From Gloeothece verrucosa PCC 7822 (lineage in GTDB: Bacteria > Cyanobacteriota > Cyanobacteriia > Cyanobacteriales > Microcystaceae): a stretch of DNA of 64,000 nt. The stretch lies in contig NC_014501.1 of the NCBI RefSeq assembly GCF_000147335.1, positions 4,542,001 to 4,606,000 of the forward strand. The letters run 5' to 3'. Position numbers and translations under genes: made by a program. The notes under the pieces were generated by a model. The model was given only the letters and a program-made list of their open reading frames with translations, did not search any database and was not told where the DNA came from. Positions 44,393 through 52,940 of this stretch are shown here, piece by piece. Each line of letters begins with the position of its first letter. Within the stretch, counting starts at the first letter, position 1.

Positions 44393-44920
44393 TTAAACTC
44401 CTAAATCTTGCATTGCTAGGCGTATTTGTTCTAATCTTCTGCGGTTAACTCCTAAATCAGATTCTCCTAAGCGTGACGCTGAACGGACATGAATCACTTT
44501 TTCATCCGGGGGAAAGTAAAATTCTGCATCATCGATAAATCCCATCAGACGACTTTCAGATTCTACCCGAATGTAATCATCGGTTTCTTCAATGATGGTG
44601 GTACGAGGGACTACCCCGAGAACTTTAATTAGAGTTTGTTTAGCGGCATCTCGGTCCGTTTGGTAGGTAATGGGTGCTATGGTATGGGTTGAATCAGCAT
44701 CTTGAGAAACCACACAGTTAGGAGTAGACGGACAAGCCGCTAATTTACCCTCATGTATTCCGATATTGTCAGGGGCAGTTCCTTTAAACAGTTGATTGAT
44801 TAAAGGTAATGCGGCTAGGGGAGTAGAGGGGTATTCCAACGCCCAAACCGAGGCGGGAGTTACAGCGTTTGACAGGGTGATAAATGCGGCTAAAATTAGT
44901 GCAATTAGATAGCGGCTCAT
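44393..44920 (-). CDS. DUF1499 family exported protein
   Basis: The product from ATG 44920 has 175 residues; an upstream start at 45004 would add an unlikely 28-residue basic leader before the signal sequence. Residues 3-27 form a signal peptide (YLIALILAAFITLSNAV). The mature part contains the DUF1499 core: LAACPSTPNCVVSQDAD, then TIIEETDDYIRVESESRLMGFIDDAEFYF and VIHVRSASRLGESDLGVNRRR. The family role is unknown, with a periplasmic or lumenal location likely. Followed closely by the small zinc-type gene on the same strand. Confidence 0.85.
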   Translation of the reverse strand: MSRYLIALILAAFITLSNAVTPASVWALEYPSTPLAALPLINQLFKGTAPDNIGIHEGKLAACPSTPNCVVSQDADSTHTIAPITYQTDRDAAKQTLIKVLGVVPRTTIIEETDDYIRVESESRLMGFIDDAEFYFPPDEKVIHVRSASRLGESDLGVNRRRLEQIRLAMQDLGV

Positions 44921-45220
44921 GTTTGGATTATTAAGCTTAAGTTGATCTACATTATTAAACCATTTTGACCTAATAATTAAATTTTCTAAAAATGTAATAG
45001 CCAATACTTAAACCGCTATTTCTCCCCAAAGACTTAAGCAAAAGTGCTTAAAATATACTCAAATTGTCACAAAAACATTGCCAACCTGAAACTTGTCTAA
45101 AGTTTTTAACCAAATCAAGAATTCTTGCCTACCATAGATCAGTAAAAGCGACCAAAAAACCTTGATAGCCTCGTTGTCATTAAGGTCACTACATTCGCCA
45201 CATCTTGGGAGATAGAGAGT

Positions 45221-46270
45221 ATGCTCAGTGCAAAACCCATTGTTAAGCAAGAAATGAGTCTAGATAGGGATTGTACCACCCTGTCCCGTCACGTCTTACA
45301 ACAATTACAAAGCTTTTCACCCGATGCACAAGACCTCAGTGCCATCATGAATCGCATTGCCCTAGCCGGAAAACTCATTTCCCGCCGCCTTTCTCGCGCT
45401 GGTTTAATGGCCGATGTCCTCGGATTCACCGGTGAAACCAACGTACAAGGCGAAGAAGTCAAAAAAATGGATGTCTTTGCCAATGACGTATTCATCGCCG
45501 TCTTTAAACAAAGTGGGTTAGTCTGCCGCCTTGCTTCAGAAGAAATGGATGACCCCTACTACATCCCCGAAAACTGTCCCATTGGACGCTATACCCTACT
45601 ATATGACCCCATTGACGGGTCTTCTAACGTCGATATTAACTTAAATGTCGGCTCCATCTTCTCCATCAGACAAGGCATCGGCGAAGACTTAAATGGTGAT
45701 GCCAGTGATTTACTCCAAGATGGACACAAACAACTCGCCGCAGGATACATTCTTTACGGTCCATCCACCGTCTTAGTCTATTCTCTCGGTTATGGGGTAC
45801 ACTCCTTTATCCTCGACCCCAGTTTAGGCGAATTTATCTTAGCCCAAGAAAATATCCGCATCCCCGATCACGGCCCCGTTTATAGCACCAACGAGGGCAA
45901 TTTCTGGCAATGGGATGAAGCCATTCGAGACTATACTCGCTACGTACACCGTCACGAAGGCTATACAGCCCGCTATAGTGGGGCATTAGTCGGAGATATT
46001 CACCGCATCTTATTACAGGGTGGAGTTTTTCTATATCCAGGTACAGTCAAAAAACCCGAAGGGAAGCTAAGATTACTTTATGAAACCGCCCCCCTAGCCT
46101 TTTTGATCGAACAAGCCGGCGGACGGGCTAGTAATGGCGAACAAAACTTATTAGATGTGGTTCCCACTCATCTACACACTCGCACCCCCTTAATTATTGG
46201 CAGTGCAGAAGATGTCAAACTCGTAGAATCCTTTATTGATGACCACAAACGCCGAGCGGCTCAAAAGTAA
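45221..46270 (+). CDS. fbp: Fructose-1,6-bisphosphatase class I
   Basis: The 349-residue enzyme removes the 1-phosphate of fructose-1,6-bisphosphate in the Calvin cycle and gluconeogenesis. Class I motifs are seen: VDINLNVGSIFSIRQG after the catalytic YDPIDGSSN loop, EGNFWQWDEAIRDY, YSGALVGDIHRILLQGGVFLYPG and LLYETAPLAFLIEQAGGRAS. Metal ligands Asp/Glu of the DPIDG box are intact. First gene of the fbp-tal-zwf-opcA run. An open frame on the opposite strand across the 5' end is not supported. Confidence 0.96.
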   Translation: MLSAKPIVKQEMSLDRDCTTLSRHVLQQLQSFSPDAQDLSAIMNRIALAGKLISRRLSRAGLMADVLGFTGETNVQGEEVKKMDVFANDVFIAVFKQSGLVCRLASEEMDDPYYIPENCPIGRYTLLYDPIDGSSNVDINLNVGSIFSIRQGIGEDLNGDASDLLQDGHKQLAAGYILYGPSTVLVYSLGYGVHSFILDPSLGEFILAQENIRIPDHGPVYSTNEGNFWQWDEAIRDYTRYVHRHEGYTARYSGALVGDIHRILLQGGVFLYPGTVKKPEGKLRLLYETAPLAFLIEQAGGRASNGEQNLLDVVPTHLHTRTPLIIGSAEDVKLVESFIDDHKRRAAQK

Positions 46271-46361
46271 CAACACTCTTAAAAAACTTCAAACTTTACC
46301 TCATTTCTATTCAACTTTTTGCGAGATTTTGAGGTAAAAAAACACATCGGAGGGCAACTTT

Positions 46362-47513
46362 ATGACAGCAGCAAATCCTATTTTAGAAATTGAGCAAAAA
46401 TACGGTCAAAGTATCTGGATGGATAATTTGAACCGAGATTTAATTCAGTCTGGAGAACTGGAAGCCTTAATCGCTAATCGAGGCATTCAAGGCCTTACCT
46501 CTAATCCAGCCATCTTTGAAAAAGCCATCAAAGGCAATAAAATCTATGACCAAGATATTGACGCAGGCATCAAAGACAAAAAATCCGTTCAAGAAATCTA
46601 TGAAATATTAGTGTTTGACGATATTCGCCACGCTTGTGAGATTTTCAAGCCAGTTTATCAGCAAAGCAACGGACTAGATGGTTATGTCAGTATCGAAGTT
46701 CCTCCCAATATTGCTAAAGATACTGAAAGTACCCTCGCCGAAGCTCGGCGGTATTTCCAAACCCTAGATCGCCCGAACTTAATGATTAAAATTCCCGGCA
46801 CAAAAGAAGGATTGCCGGCATTTGAAACCGCTATAAGTGAGGGAATTAATGTTAATGTGACCTTGCTGTTTTCAGTGGATAGCTACGTTAATACCGCTTG
46901 GGCTTATATTCGAGGACTAGAAAAACGCGCCGCCGAAGGAAAAGATATTAGTCATATTGCTTCTGTGGCAAGTTTCTTCCTCTCTCGAATAGATACCAAT
47001 ATTGATGATCGCATTGATGCTAAACTAGCCGCCGGTGTAGATACCATCGAACAAGAGGTAAAATTAAAAGCAATTAAAGGCAAAATAGCCATTGCTAACG
47101 CCAAAATTGCCTATCAAAAGTATAAAGAAATTTATAGCAGTGAGCGTTGGCAAGCTTTAGCCGCCAAAGGAGCAAAAGTTCAACGTCTGCTGTGGGCCTC
47201 TACGGGAACCAAAAACCCAGAATACAGCGATGTGATGTATGTTGACGAGTTAGTCGGTCCCGATACCGTTAACACCCTACCCCCGACCACCATCGAAGCT
47301 TGTGCAGATCACTGTCACCCGGCTAGCCGCCTTGAAAGTGATGTCGAGAGCGCTTATAATCTCATAGAAAGTCTCAAAGACCCCGACATTAACATCGATC
47401 TCGATGCCGTGATGGAAGAATTACTTGAGGATGGGATTGAAAAATTTATCAAACCCTTTGAGTCTTTAATATCTTCTTTGGCAGAAAAAGTCAATCACTT
47501 AGCAACTGTGTAA
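46362..47513 (+). CDS. tal: Transaldolase
   Basis: This 383-residue enzyme transfers a dihydroxyacetone unit in the pentose phosphate pathway. The sequence has GIQGLTSNPAIFEKAI near the start, the Schiff-base lysine in LMIKIPGTKEG, and NVNVTLLFSV and SVASFFLSRIDT. The length and the extra C-terminal helices mark the long TalB-type subfamily (subfamily 2). A ribosome site GGAGGGCAA lies before the ATG. Follows fbp after 91 bases and precedes zwf after 270 bases. Confidence 0.95.
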   Translation: MTAANPILEIEQKYGQSIWMDNLNRDLIQSGELEALIANRGIQGLTSNPAIFEKAIKGNKIYDQDIDAGIKDKKSVQEIYEILVFDDIRHACEIFKPVYQQSNGLDGYVSIEVPPNIAKDTESTLAEARRYFQTLDRPNLMIKIPGTKEGLPAFETAISEGINVNVTLLFSVDSYVNTAWAYIRGLEKRAAEGKDISHIASVASFFLSRIDTNIDDRIDAKLAAGVDTIEQEVKLKAIKGKIAIANAKIAYQKYKEIYSSERWQALAAKGAKVQRLLWASTGTKNPEYSDVMYVDELVGPDTVNTLPPTTIEACADHCHPASRLESDVESAYNLIESLKDPDINIDLDAVMEELLEDGIEKFIKPFESLISSLAEKVNHLATV

Positions 47514-47783
47514 ATAATTACCAATTGCTGTCATTAGTCATTAGTCTTTGACATTAAAAGATTAATAAATAAGACTTTTGGCTAGTGACTCAATTAAAAA
47601 AGAACCATCTTAAACTTCAATCTCAAGGATAAATCCTCAAAAAAGTATTAGTTTCTCAAAAATCAAAAAAACAAACCGAACAGCAAAAATAGCTTTTAAT
47701 CCAATGAATTTAATCTTCTCTTAGGAATATGGTTAACCCCAAATAGGTAAACTAAAAACAATCATAGGAGAAAAAACAATCCC

Positions 47784-49313
47784 ATGGTAACACTATTAGA
47801 AAATCCCTTCCGCGTTGGACTCTCGCAAGAGAAAACGCCTGAACCCCTAATTCTGGTCATATTTGGGGCATCAGGAGACTTAACCCAAAGAAAACTTATA
47901 CCCGCTTTATATCAATTTAGAAAAGAAAGACGGCTTCCGCGAGAATTGACAGTAGTAGGGGTGGCGAGGCGCGAATGGAGTCACGACTATTTTAGAGAAC
48001 AGATGCGCCAAGGCGTTGAAGAATTTGGCGGCGGCATAGAAAACGAAGAACTCTGGAACGACTTCGCCCAAGGACTATATTATAGTTCTGGGAATATGGA
48101 TGACCCAGACAGTTATCAAAAATTAAAAGACTTCCTCGAAGAACTAGATGGAATACGAGGAACCCGAGGAAATCGAGTCTTTTACTTATCAGTAGCGCCG
48201 AATTTCTTCGCCCCTGCCATTAAACTGCTCGGTTCTCACGGAATGCTCGCCGATCCGATCAAAAACCGCCTTGTGATTGAAAAACCCTTTGGTAAGGACC
48301 TCAGTTCCGCTAAGATCCTCAACCAAGTGGTGCAAAATGTTTGTAAAGAAGAACAAGTCTATCGTATTGACCACTATTTAGGCAAGGAAACCGTTCAAAA
48401 TCTCTTGGTGTTCCGCTTCGCTAACGCCATTTTTGAACCCCTATGGAACCGCCAATTTGTCGATCACGTTCAAATTACAGTGGCAGAAACCGTTGGTGTA
48501 GAAGACCGGGCTGGCTATTATGATAAATCCGGTGCCCTGCGAGATATGATTCAAAATCATCTCATGCAACTGTTCTGTCTAACTGCGATGGAACCGCCCA
48601 ACGGACTCAATGCTGATAGTATTCGCAACGAAAAAGTAAAAGTTCTACAAGCGACTCATTTAGCCGATATTCATAACTTAGAAAAATCAGCCATCCGGGG
48701 ACAATATAAAGCCGGCTGGATGAAAGGAAAACCCGTACCCGGATACCGCGAAGAACCCGGGGTCAACCCTAACTCCACTACCCCCACCTTCGTCGCGTTA
48801 AAATTAATGATCGATAACTGGCGTTGGAAAGGTGTCCCCTTCTATCTACGTAGTGGTAAACGTCTGCCGAAAAAAGTCTCAGAAATAGCCATTCAGTTTC
48901 GAGAAGTCCCCTTACTGATTTTTGAATCCGTCGCTCATCAAGCTAATCCTAATGTATTAAGCTTGCGGATTCAACCCAATGAAGGCATATCCTTACGCTT
49001 TGAGGCAAAAATGCCCGGAGCCGACTTACGGACTCGGACCGTCGATATGGACTTTAGTTATGGGTCTTCTTTTGGGATGGCAACCGCAGATGCTTATTCT
49101 CGTCTCCTGCTTGATTGTATGTTAGGCGATCAAACCCTATTTACCCGAGGCGATGAAGTAGAAGAAGCTTGGCGCGTGGTAACTCCCGCCTTAGCCGCTT
49201 GGGATGCACCTTCAGATCCCAGCACCATTCCCCAATATGAAGCCGGCACATGGGACCCCCCAGAAGCTGAATTTTTCATTAACCGCGATGGTCGCCGTTG
49301 GCGCAGACTCTAA
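47784..49313 (+). CDS. zwf: Glucose-6-phosphate 1-dehydrogenase
   Basis: Zwf oxidises glucose-6-phosphate to 6-phosphogluconolactone with NADP, the entry step of the oxidative pentose phosphate pathway used by cyanobacteria at night. The 509-residue protein has the dinucleotide start VIFGASGDLTQRKLIPALY and the active-site box YRIDHYLGKETVQNL. Later blocks WKGVPFYLRSGKRL and YSRLLLDCMLGDQTLFTRGDE match the family. Ribosome site ATAGGAGAAAA. The neighbouring opcA encodes its activator. Confidence 0.97.
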   Translation: MVTLLENPFRVGLSQEKTPEPLILVIFGASGDLTQRKLIPALYQFRKERRLPRELTVVGVARREWSHDYFREQMRQGVEEFGGGIENEELWNDFAQGLYYSSGNMDDPDSYQKLKDFLEELDGIRGTRGNRVFYLSVAPNFFAPAIKLLGSHGMLADPIKNRLVIEKPFGKDLSSAKILNQVVQNVCKEEQVYRIDHYLGKETVQNLLVFRFANAIFEPLWNRQFVDHVQITVAETVGVEDRAGYYDKSGALRDMIQNHLMQLFCLTAMEPPNGLNADSIRNEKVKVLQATHLADIHNLEKSAIRGQYKAGWMKGKPVPGYREEPGVNPNSTTPTFVALKLMIDNWRWKGVPFYLRSGKRLPKKVSEIAIQFREVPLLIFESVAHQANPNVLSLRIQPNEGISLRFEAKMPGADLRTRTVDMDFSYGSSFGMATADAYSRLLLDCMLGDQTLFTRGDEVEEAWRVVTPALAAWDAPSDPSTIPQYEAGTWDPPEAEFFINRDGRRWRRL

Positions 49314-49319
49314 TAGTTA

Positions 49320-49430
49320 ACAGTAAACAGTAATCAGTTAACAGTTAATCGTTAATAGTTAATAGTCTCTAGTCATTAGTCAATAGTCCCTAGTCATGAG
49401 TGATTAGGATAACCGTTAAAAAAATAACCC
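49320..49430. repeat. Degenerate short repeats between zwf and opcA
   Basis: The sequence is a run of near-repeated words such as TTAACAGT, GTTAATAGT and TAGTCATTAGTCAATAGTC. Similar words appear after tal (47525-47550), after opcA (50905-50993) and again around 49450-49510. They look like diverged short tandemly repeated sequences of the heptamer type common in cyanobacterial intergenic DNA. Confidence 0.6.
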
Positions 49431-49528
49431 AGATTAATCATCAATGATCCCCCATAGCCATGACTCGGTGATACATGACTAATGACCTATGACCCATTGA
49501 CCCATGACTACATAAGCAATAACGAACT

Positions 49529-50899
49529 ATGATGACCACAGACACACCTCCGTTGGTATCGTTACAAGCTCCCAAGGATGTCTCGATTGATGAACTAGAA
49601 ACATCCTTAACCAATATATGGCAAACCTACAATAATAAAGATGATGGGCTGGCGGCAACTCGAGCAACCACCTTTACTTTTATCGTCTATGAAACCGAAG
49701 GCACTCAACAGTTATTAACAGCCCTAGGCTACTATTCTGGCCCAATTGATGGCATCGCCGGACCTAGAACCGTCCTCGCTATCAAAGCCGCTCAAAAAGC
49801 CTATGGATTAGAAATCACCGGCAAATCTAATCAGCAATTACTGACCAAATTACAAGAAACTTACGCTCAAGCCATCGCTGAGGGACGATTAACCAATGCC
49901 GAAGAGAAAGCGGTACAAATGTACCCTTCGGACTTAGAAGGAGCCGGACTCGCGGATGCAATTGCCGCCGTTAACCCCTGTCGTATCATTACCCTATGTC
50001 CCACAGTGGGCGAAGATGAAGGCGTAACCGCTCAAGTATCGGCTTATTGCCCGATTAACAAACGCTCACAACAAACCTTAATCTGTTGTGAATATATTAC
50101 CCTGCGGGGAACCGCCGAGGCATTAGACAGAATTGGCGGCATGATATCCGAGTTAGCGATTACCGAACTGCCTAAATATATCTGGTGGAAAGCCAGCCCC
50201 GAGCCAGAATACGGCTTATTTAAACGTCTAGCGGCTCAAAGTGATAGCGTAATCATCGACTCTAGCACCTTCACAAACCCAGAAACCGACCTCCTGAAAA
50301 TCGGCGAAATGCTGGAGAAAAAAATGCCTATGGCTGATTTAAACTGGGGCAGACTGGCGGCTTGGCAAGAATTGACAGCAGAGGCATTTGATGCCCCTGA
50401 ACGTCGTAGCGCGATCGGAGAAATTGACCGAGTGGTCATTGATTATGAAAAAGGAAACCCGGCTCAAGCTTGGATGTTCTTAGGTTGGGTAGCCAGTCGT
50501 CTAAAATGGTTACCAGTAGCCTACAAACAAGAAGGCGGAGATTATGACCTACGGCGCGTGACCTTCATGAGTCCTGATAAACGTACCGTTGAAGCTGAAT
50601 TAGCCGCCATACCTCTCGAAGACTACGGAGATATCGCCGGTGACTTGATCAGCATCAAACTCAGTTCAACCAATTTACAGGCTGACTGTTGTACGGTTTT
50701 GTGTTCAGAAACTAAAGGATGTATGCGAATGGAAGCGTCAGGCGGGGCCCAATCTTGCCGCATTGAACAAGTGACCTCTTTAGCGGACCAAAACACCGAA
50801 CAATTATTAGGTCAGCAATTACGCCGTTGGGGACAAGATCACCTCTATCAAGAAACTATGGAGCTAACCTACAAAATCCTTAAATTACTTAACACTTAA
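49529..50899 (+). CDS. opcA: OpcA, glucose-6-phosphate dehydrogenase assembly protein
   Basis: OpcA is needed for assembly and redox control of Zwf in cyanobacteria. The 456-residue protein has a peptidoglycan-binding-type-1-like helical insert near residues 65-115 (LLTALGYYSGPIDGIAGPRTVLAI). The OpcA core follows: NPCRIITLCPT, QTLICCEYITLRG and IWWKASPEPEYGLFKRL. Several cysteines (CCEY, DCCTVLC) are candidates for thioredoxin-linked switching. Downstream of zwf, as in other cyanobacteria. Confidence 0.93.
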   Translation: MMTTDTPPLVSLQAPKDVSIDELETSLTNIWQTYNNKDDGLAATRATTFTFIVYETEGTQQLLTALGYYSGPIDGIAGPRTVLAIKAAQKAYGLEITGKSNQQLLTKLQETYAQAIAEGRLTNAEEKAVQMYPSDLEGAGLADAIAAVNPCRIITLCPTVGEDEGVTAQVSAYCPINKRSQQTLICCEYITLRGTAEALDRIGGMISELAITELPKYIWWKASPEPEYGLFKRLAAQSDSVIIDSSTFTNPETDLLKIGEMLEKKMPMADLNWGRLAAWQELTAEAFDAPERRSAIGEIDRVVIDYEKGNPAQAWMFLGWVASRLKWLPVAYKQEGGDYDLRRVTFMSPDKRTVEAELAAIPLEDYGDIAGDLISIKLSSTNLQADCCTVLCSETKGCMRMEASGGAQSCRIEQVTSLADQNTEQLLGQQLRRWGQDHLYQETMELTYKILKLLNT

Positions 50900-50995
50900 A
50901 CCTTAACTGTTAACAGTGATCGGTGATAAGGTAAGGGACTAACCCCTATCTGCTGACAACTCTTAACTATTAACTGATTACTGTTAACTCAAAAA

Positions 50996-52399
50996 ATGTC
51001 TATTATTATTGCTGGTGAACGAAGCGGGGTAGGAAAAACAACGGTAACTCTCTCCCTGCTTTGTTTTTTATCTGCACACTCTCATCAAGTACAATCTTTT
51101 AAAGTGGGTCCTGATTACATTGACCCCATGTATCATACGGCAATCACCGGTCGCCCTTGTCGAAATTTAGACCCGGTTCTCACCTCGGAAACTTACGTGC
51201 AGTCGTGCTTTGCTCGTCATTGTCAAGGGGTGGAAATGGCTATAGTAGAGGGAGTAATGGGATTATTTGATGGTATTGCTTCTCCGGTTTCCCAAGCTAA
51301 CCGAGGCAATGGAATTAATGATTATGCCAGTACCGCCCACATCGCTCGACTGTTAAATTTACCCGTCTTATTAGTGATTGATTGTAGCCGCTTATCGGGA
51401 TCAGTGGCCGCCATCGCCGCCGGATATCGTGACTTGGACCCTCGCGTGAACCTTGCCGGTGTCGTCTTAAACCGAGTGGGCAGTGATCGCCATCTGCAAT
51501 TGCTCCAAGAAGCCCTAGAAACCCTCTGTTTACCCATTTTAGGCGTTATACGGCGGCAAAATCAAATTACTCTTGCTGATCGACATTTAGGTTTAGTGCC
51601 TGCTGGTGAACTTTCTCATTTATCTTCGCTCTTTGAGCAACTGACTCAGCTTGCGGCTACAAGTTTTGATTGGCAGCAACTCTTCCCCTTGCTGAAAACT
51701 TCTACTTCTCCTCATTCAGACATCTCGCTGCATCCGCCGCTTTCCCCTGCTTCGATTAAAATCGCGGTAGCTCAAGACAAGGCTTTTAATTTTTATTATG
51801 CCGATAATTTAGACATTTTAGTTAAATTAGGAGCAGAACTGATTTTTTGGAGTCCAATGCTTGACCCCCATTTACCAGAATGCACTCAAGGACTCTATTT
51901 TGGGGGCGGATTTCCTGAAGTGTTTGCCCAAGCTTTAACAGAAAATACCACCGCCCGCGCCTCGGTTGCTCGCGCCATTTCCCAGGGAATGCCCACCATT
52001 GCTGAATGTGGAGGGTTAATGTATTTATCGGAAAAAATCAGCGATTTTGAGGGAAAAACTTGGCCAATGGTAGGGATTTTGCCCACTGTCGCCATCATGA
52101 GTGAAACTTTAACATTAGGTTATCGTCAAGCCGCCGCTCACACAGACAGTCTTCTGCTAAAAGCCGGTGAAATTGTATGCGGACATGAATTTCATCGTTC
52201 CAAGCTCACCCCCACTCCCCCATTCCCTGATTCTCTATTTGAAGTCAAAAAAATTTCCTCCCCCGATGCCGTTTTTTGGGAAGGATGGAACTTGAAAAAA
52301 CTTCATGCGTCTTACATCCATCTTCATTTCGGTGAAACTCAACCATTAGCCGCAAAATTTTTAGCTCACTGTCTTGCATTTTCTTTTCAGGTACGCTAA
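50996..52399 (+). CDS. cobB: Cobyrinic acid a,c-diamide synthase
   Basis: This 467-residue ATP-dependent amidotransferase (CbiA/CobB) amidates side chains a and c of cobyrinic acid in (pseudo)cobalamin synthesis. The N-terminal P-loop is AGERSGVGKTTVTLSLL, followed by FKVGPDYIDPMYH and the VEGVMGLFDG box. The C-terminal glutaminase domain has GLYFGGGFPE and the nucleophile cysteine in TIAECGGLMYLS, with the His in CGHEFHRSK. Normal length. There are no other cobalamin genes in view. It is separated from opcA by degenerate repeats. Confidence 0.94.
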   Translation: MSIIIAGERSGVGKTTVTLSLLCFLSAHSHQVQSFKVGPDYIDPMYHTAITGRPCRNLDPVLTSETYVQSCFARHCQGVEMAIVEGVMGLFDGIASPVSQANRGNGINDYASTAHIARLLNLPVLLVIDCSRLSGSVAAIAAGYRDLDPRVNLAGVVLNRVGSDRHLQLLQEALETLCLPILGVIRRQNQITLADRHLGLVPAGELSHLSSLFEQLTQLAATSFDWQQLFPLLKTSTSPHSDISLHPPLSPASIKIAVAQDKAFNFYYADNLDILVKLGAELIFWSPMLDPHLPECTQGLYFGGGFPEVFAQALTENTTARASVARAISQGMPTIAECGGLMYLSEKISDFEGKTWPMVGILPTVAIMSETLTLGYRQAAAHTDSLLLKAGEIVCGHEFHRSKLTPTPPFPDSLFEVKKISSPDAVFWEGWNLKKLHASYIHLHFGETQPLAAKFLAHCLAFSFQVR

Positions 52400-52459
52400 T
52401 ATTACATAAGTAATCATAAGAACATAACCGTTCAGGGTAAAAAAAGGAGGTGATGCCTA

Positions 52460-52534
52460 TGATAGATAGTAGTAGTAATATCATGGGTCTCCTGGTTGAA
52501 GTAAGCCGGCTGTGTGCCGGGGCCGTTCTCTAAC
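52460..52534 (+). CDS. Micro-ORF with extended Shine-Dalgarno sequence
   Basis: The 24-residue frame reads MIDSSSNIMGLLVEVSRLCA plus GAVL. It is preceded by AAAGGAGGTGAT, which is complementary to the 12 bases at the 3' end of 16S rRNA (ATCACCTCCTTT), with four bases before the ATG. Such a perfect match is rare and suggests either strong translation of a small peptide or an rRNA-pairing leader. A CCGGC/GCCGG stem (52507-52521) lies inside the frame. No family is recognised. Confidence 0.45.
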
Positions 52535-52607
52535 AAACAGTTAGATTCCCATACTGAATGTAGGAGTTCCTTCCGGCAGTCAGGTTTCAATCAGAAGACC
52601 CGCTAGA

Positions 52608-52662
52608 CCGCTCTCCCATCCTCTGTTATAGATTAATCTGTAACATGAAGAAGGGGGAGCGG
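52608..52662. other. Long stem-loop in the leader upstream of the porin gene
   Basis: CCGCTCTCCC (52608-52617) pairs with GGGGGAGCGG (52653-52662), with an inner inverted pair GTTATAGATT/AATCTGTAAC (52625-52644). There is no T-run, so it is not a plain terminator. It could be an mRNA 5' leader element, part of a small RNA, or a transcript processing site, about 280 bases before the porin start. Confidence 0.5.
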
Positions 52663-52940
52663 ATAGTTTCTAAAGGTCATGAGAAAAAAAATTTAAGAAA
52701 AATTTTAAGTTTAGAATAGTTCCCTACAGTTAGCGTTATAACAACTATTAATATAGATACGGACTTGAAGAGGACGCTCTCAAACAAAAAACCCATTAAA
52801 CCCAGAGAGTAACTGCCTCAGAAGAGTCTCAAAAAAAAAGTTACTTACCTTACTATCTATCCAAAAAAGAGATGTATAATAGGATGGAGAATAAGGCTAT
52901 GAACTATATAGTCAACCTTAGGTGTGAGGAAAAGCCGACA

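Noticed and set aside
45059..45250. Minus-strand 63-codon frame overlapping the fbp start
   Set aside because: It overlaps the well-supported fbp N-terminus and has no recognisable domain; possible but not supported.
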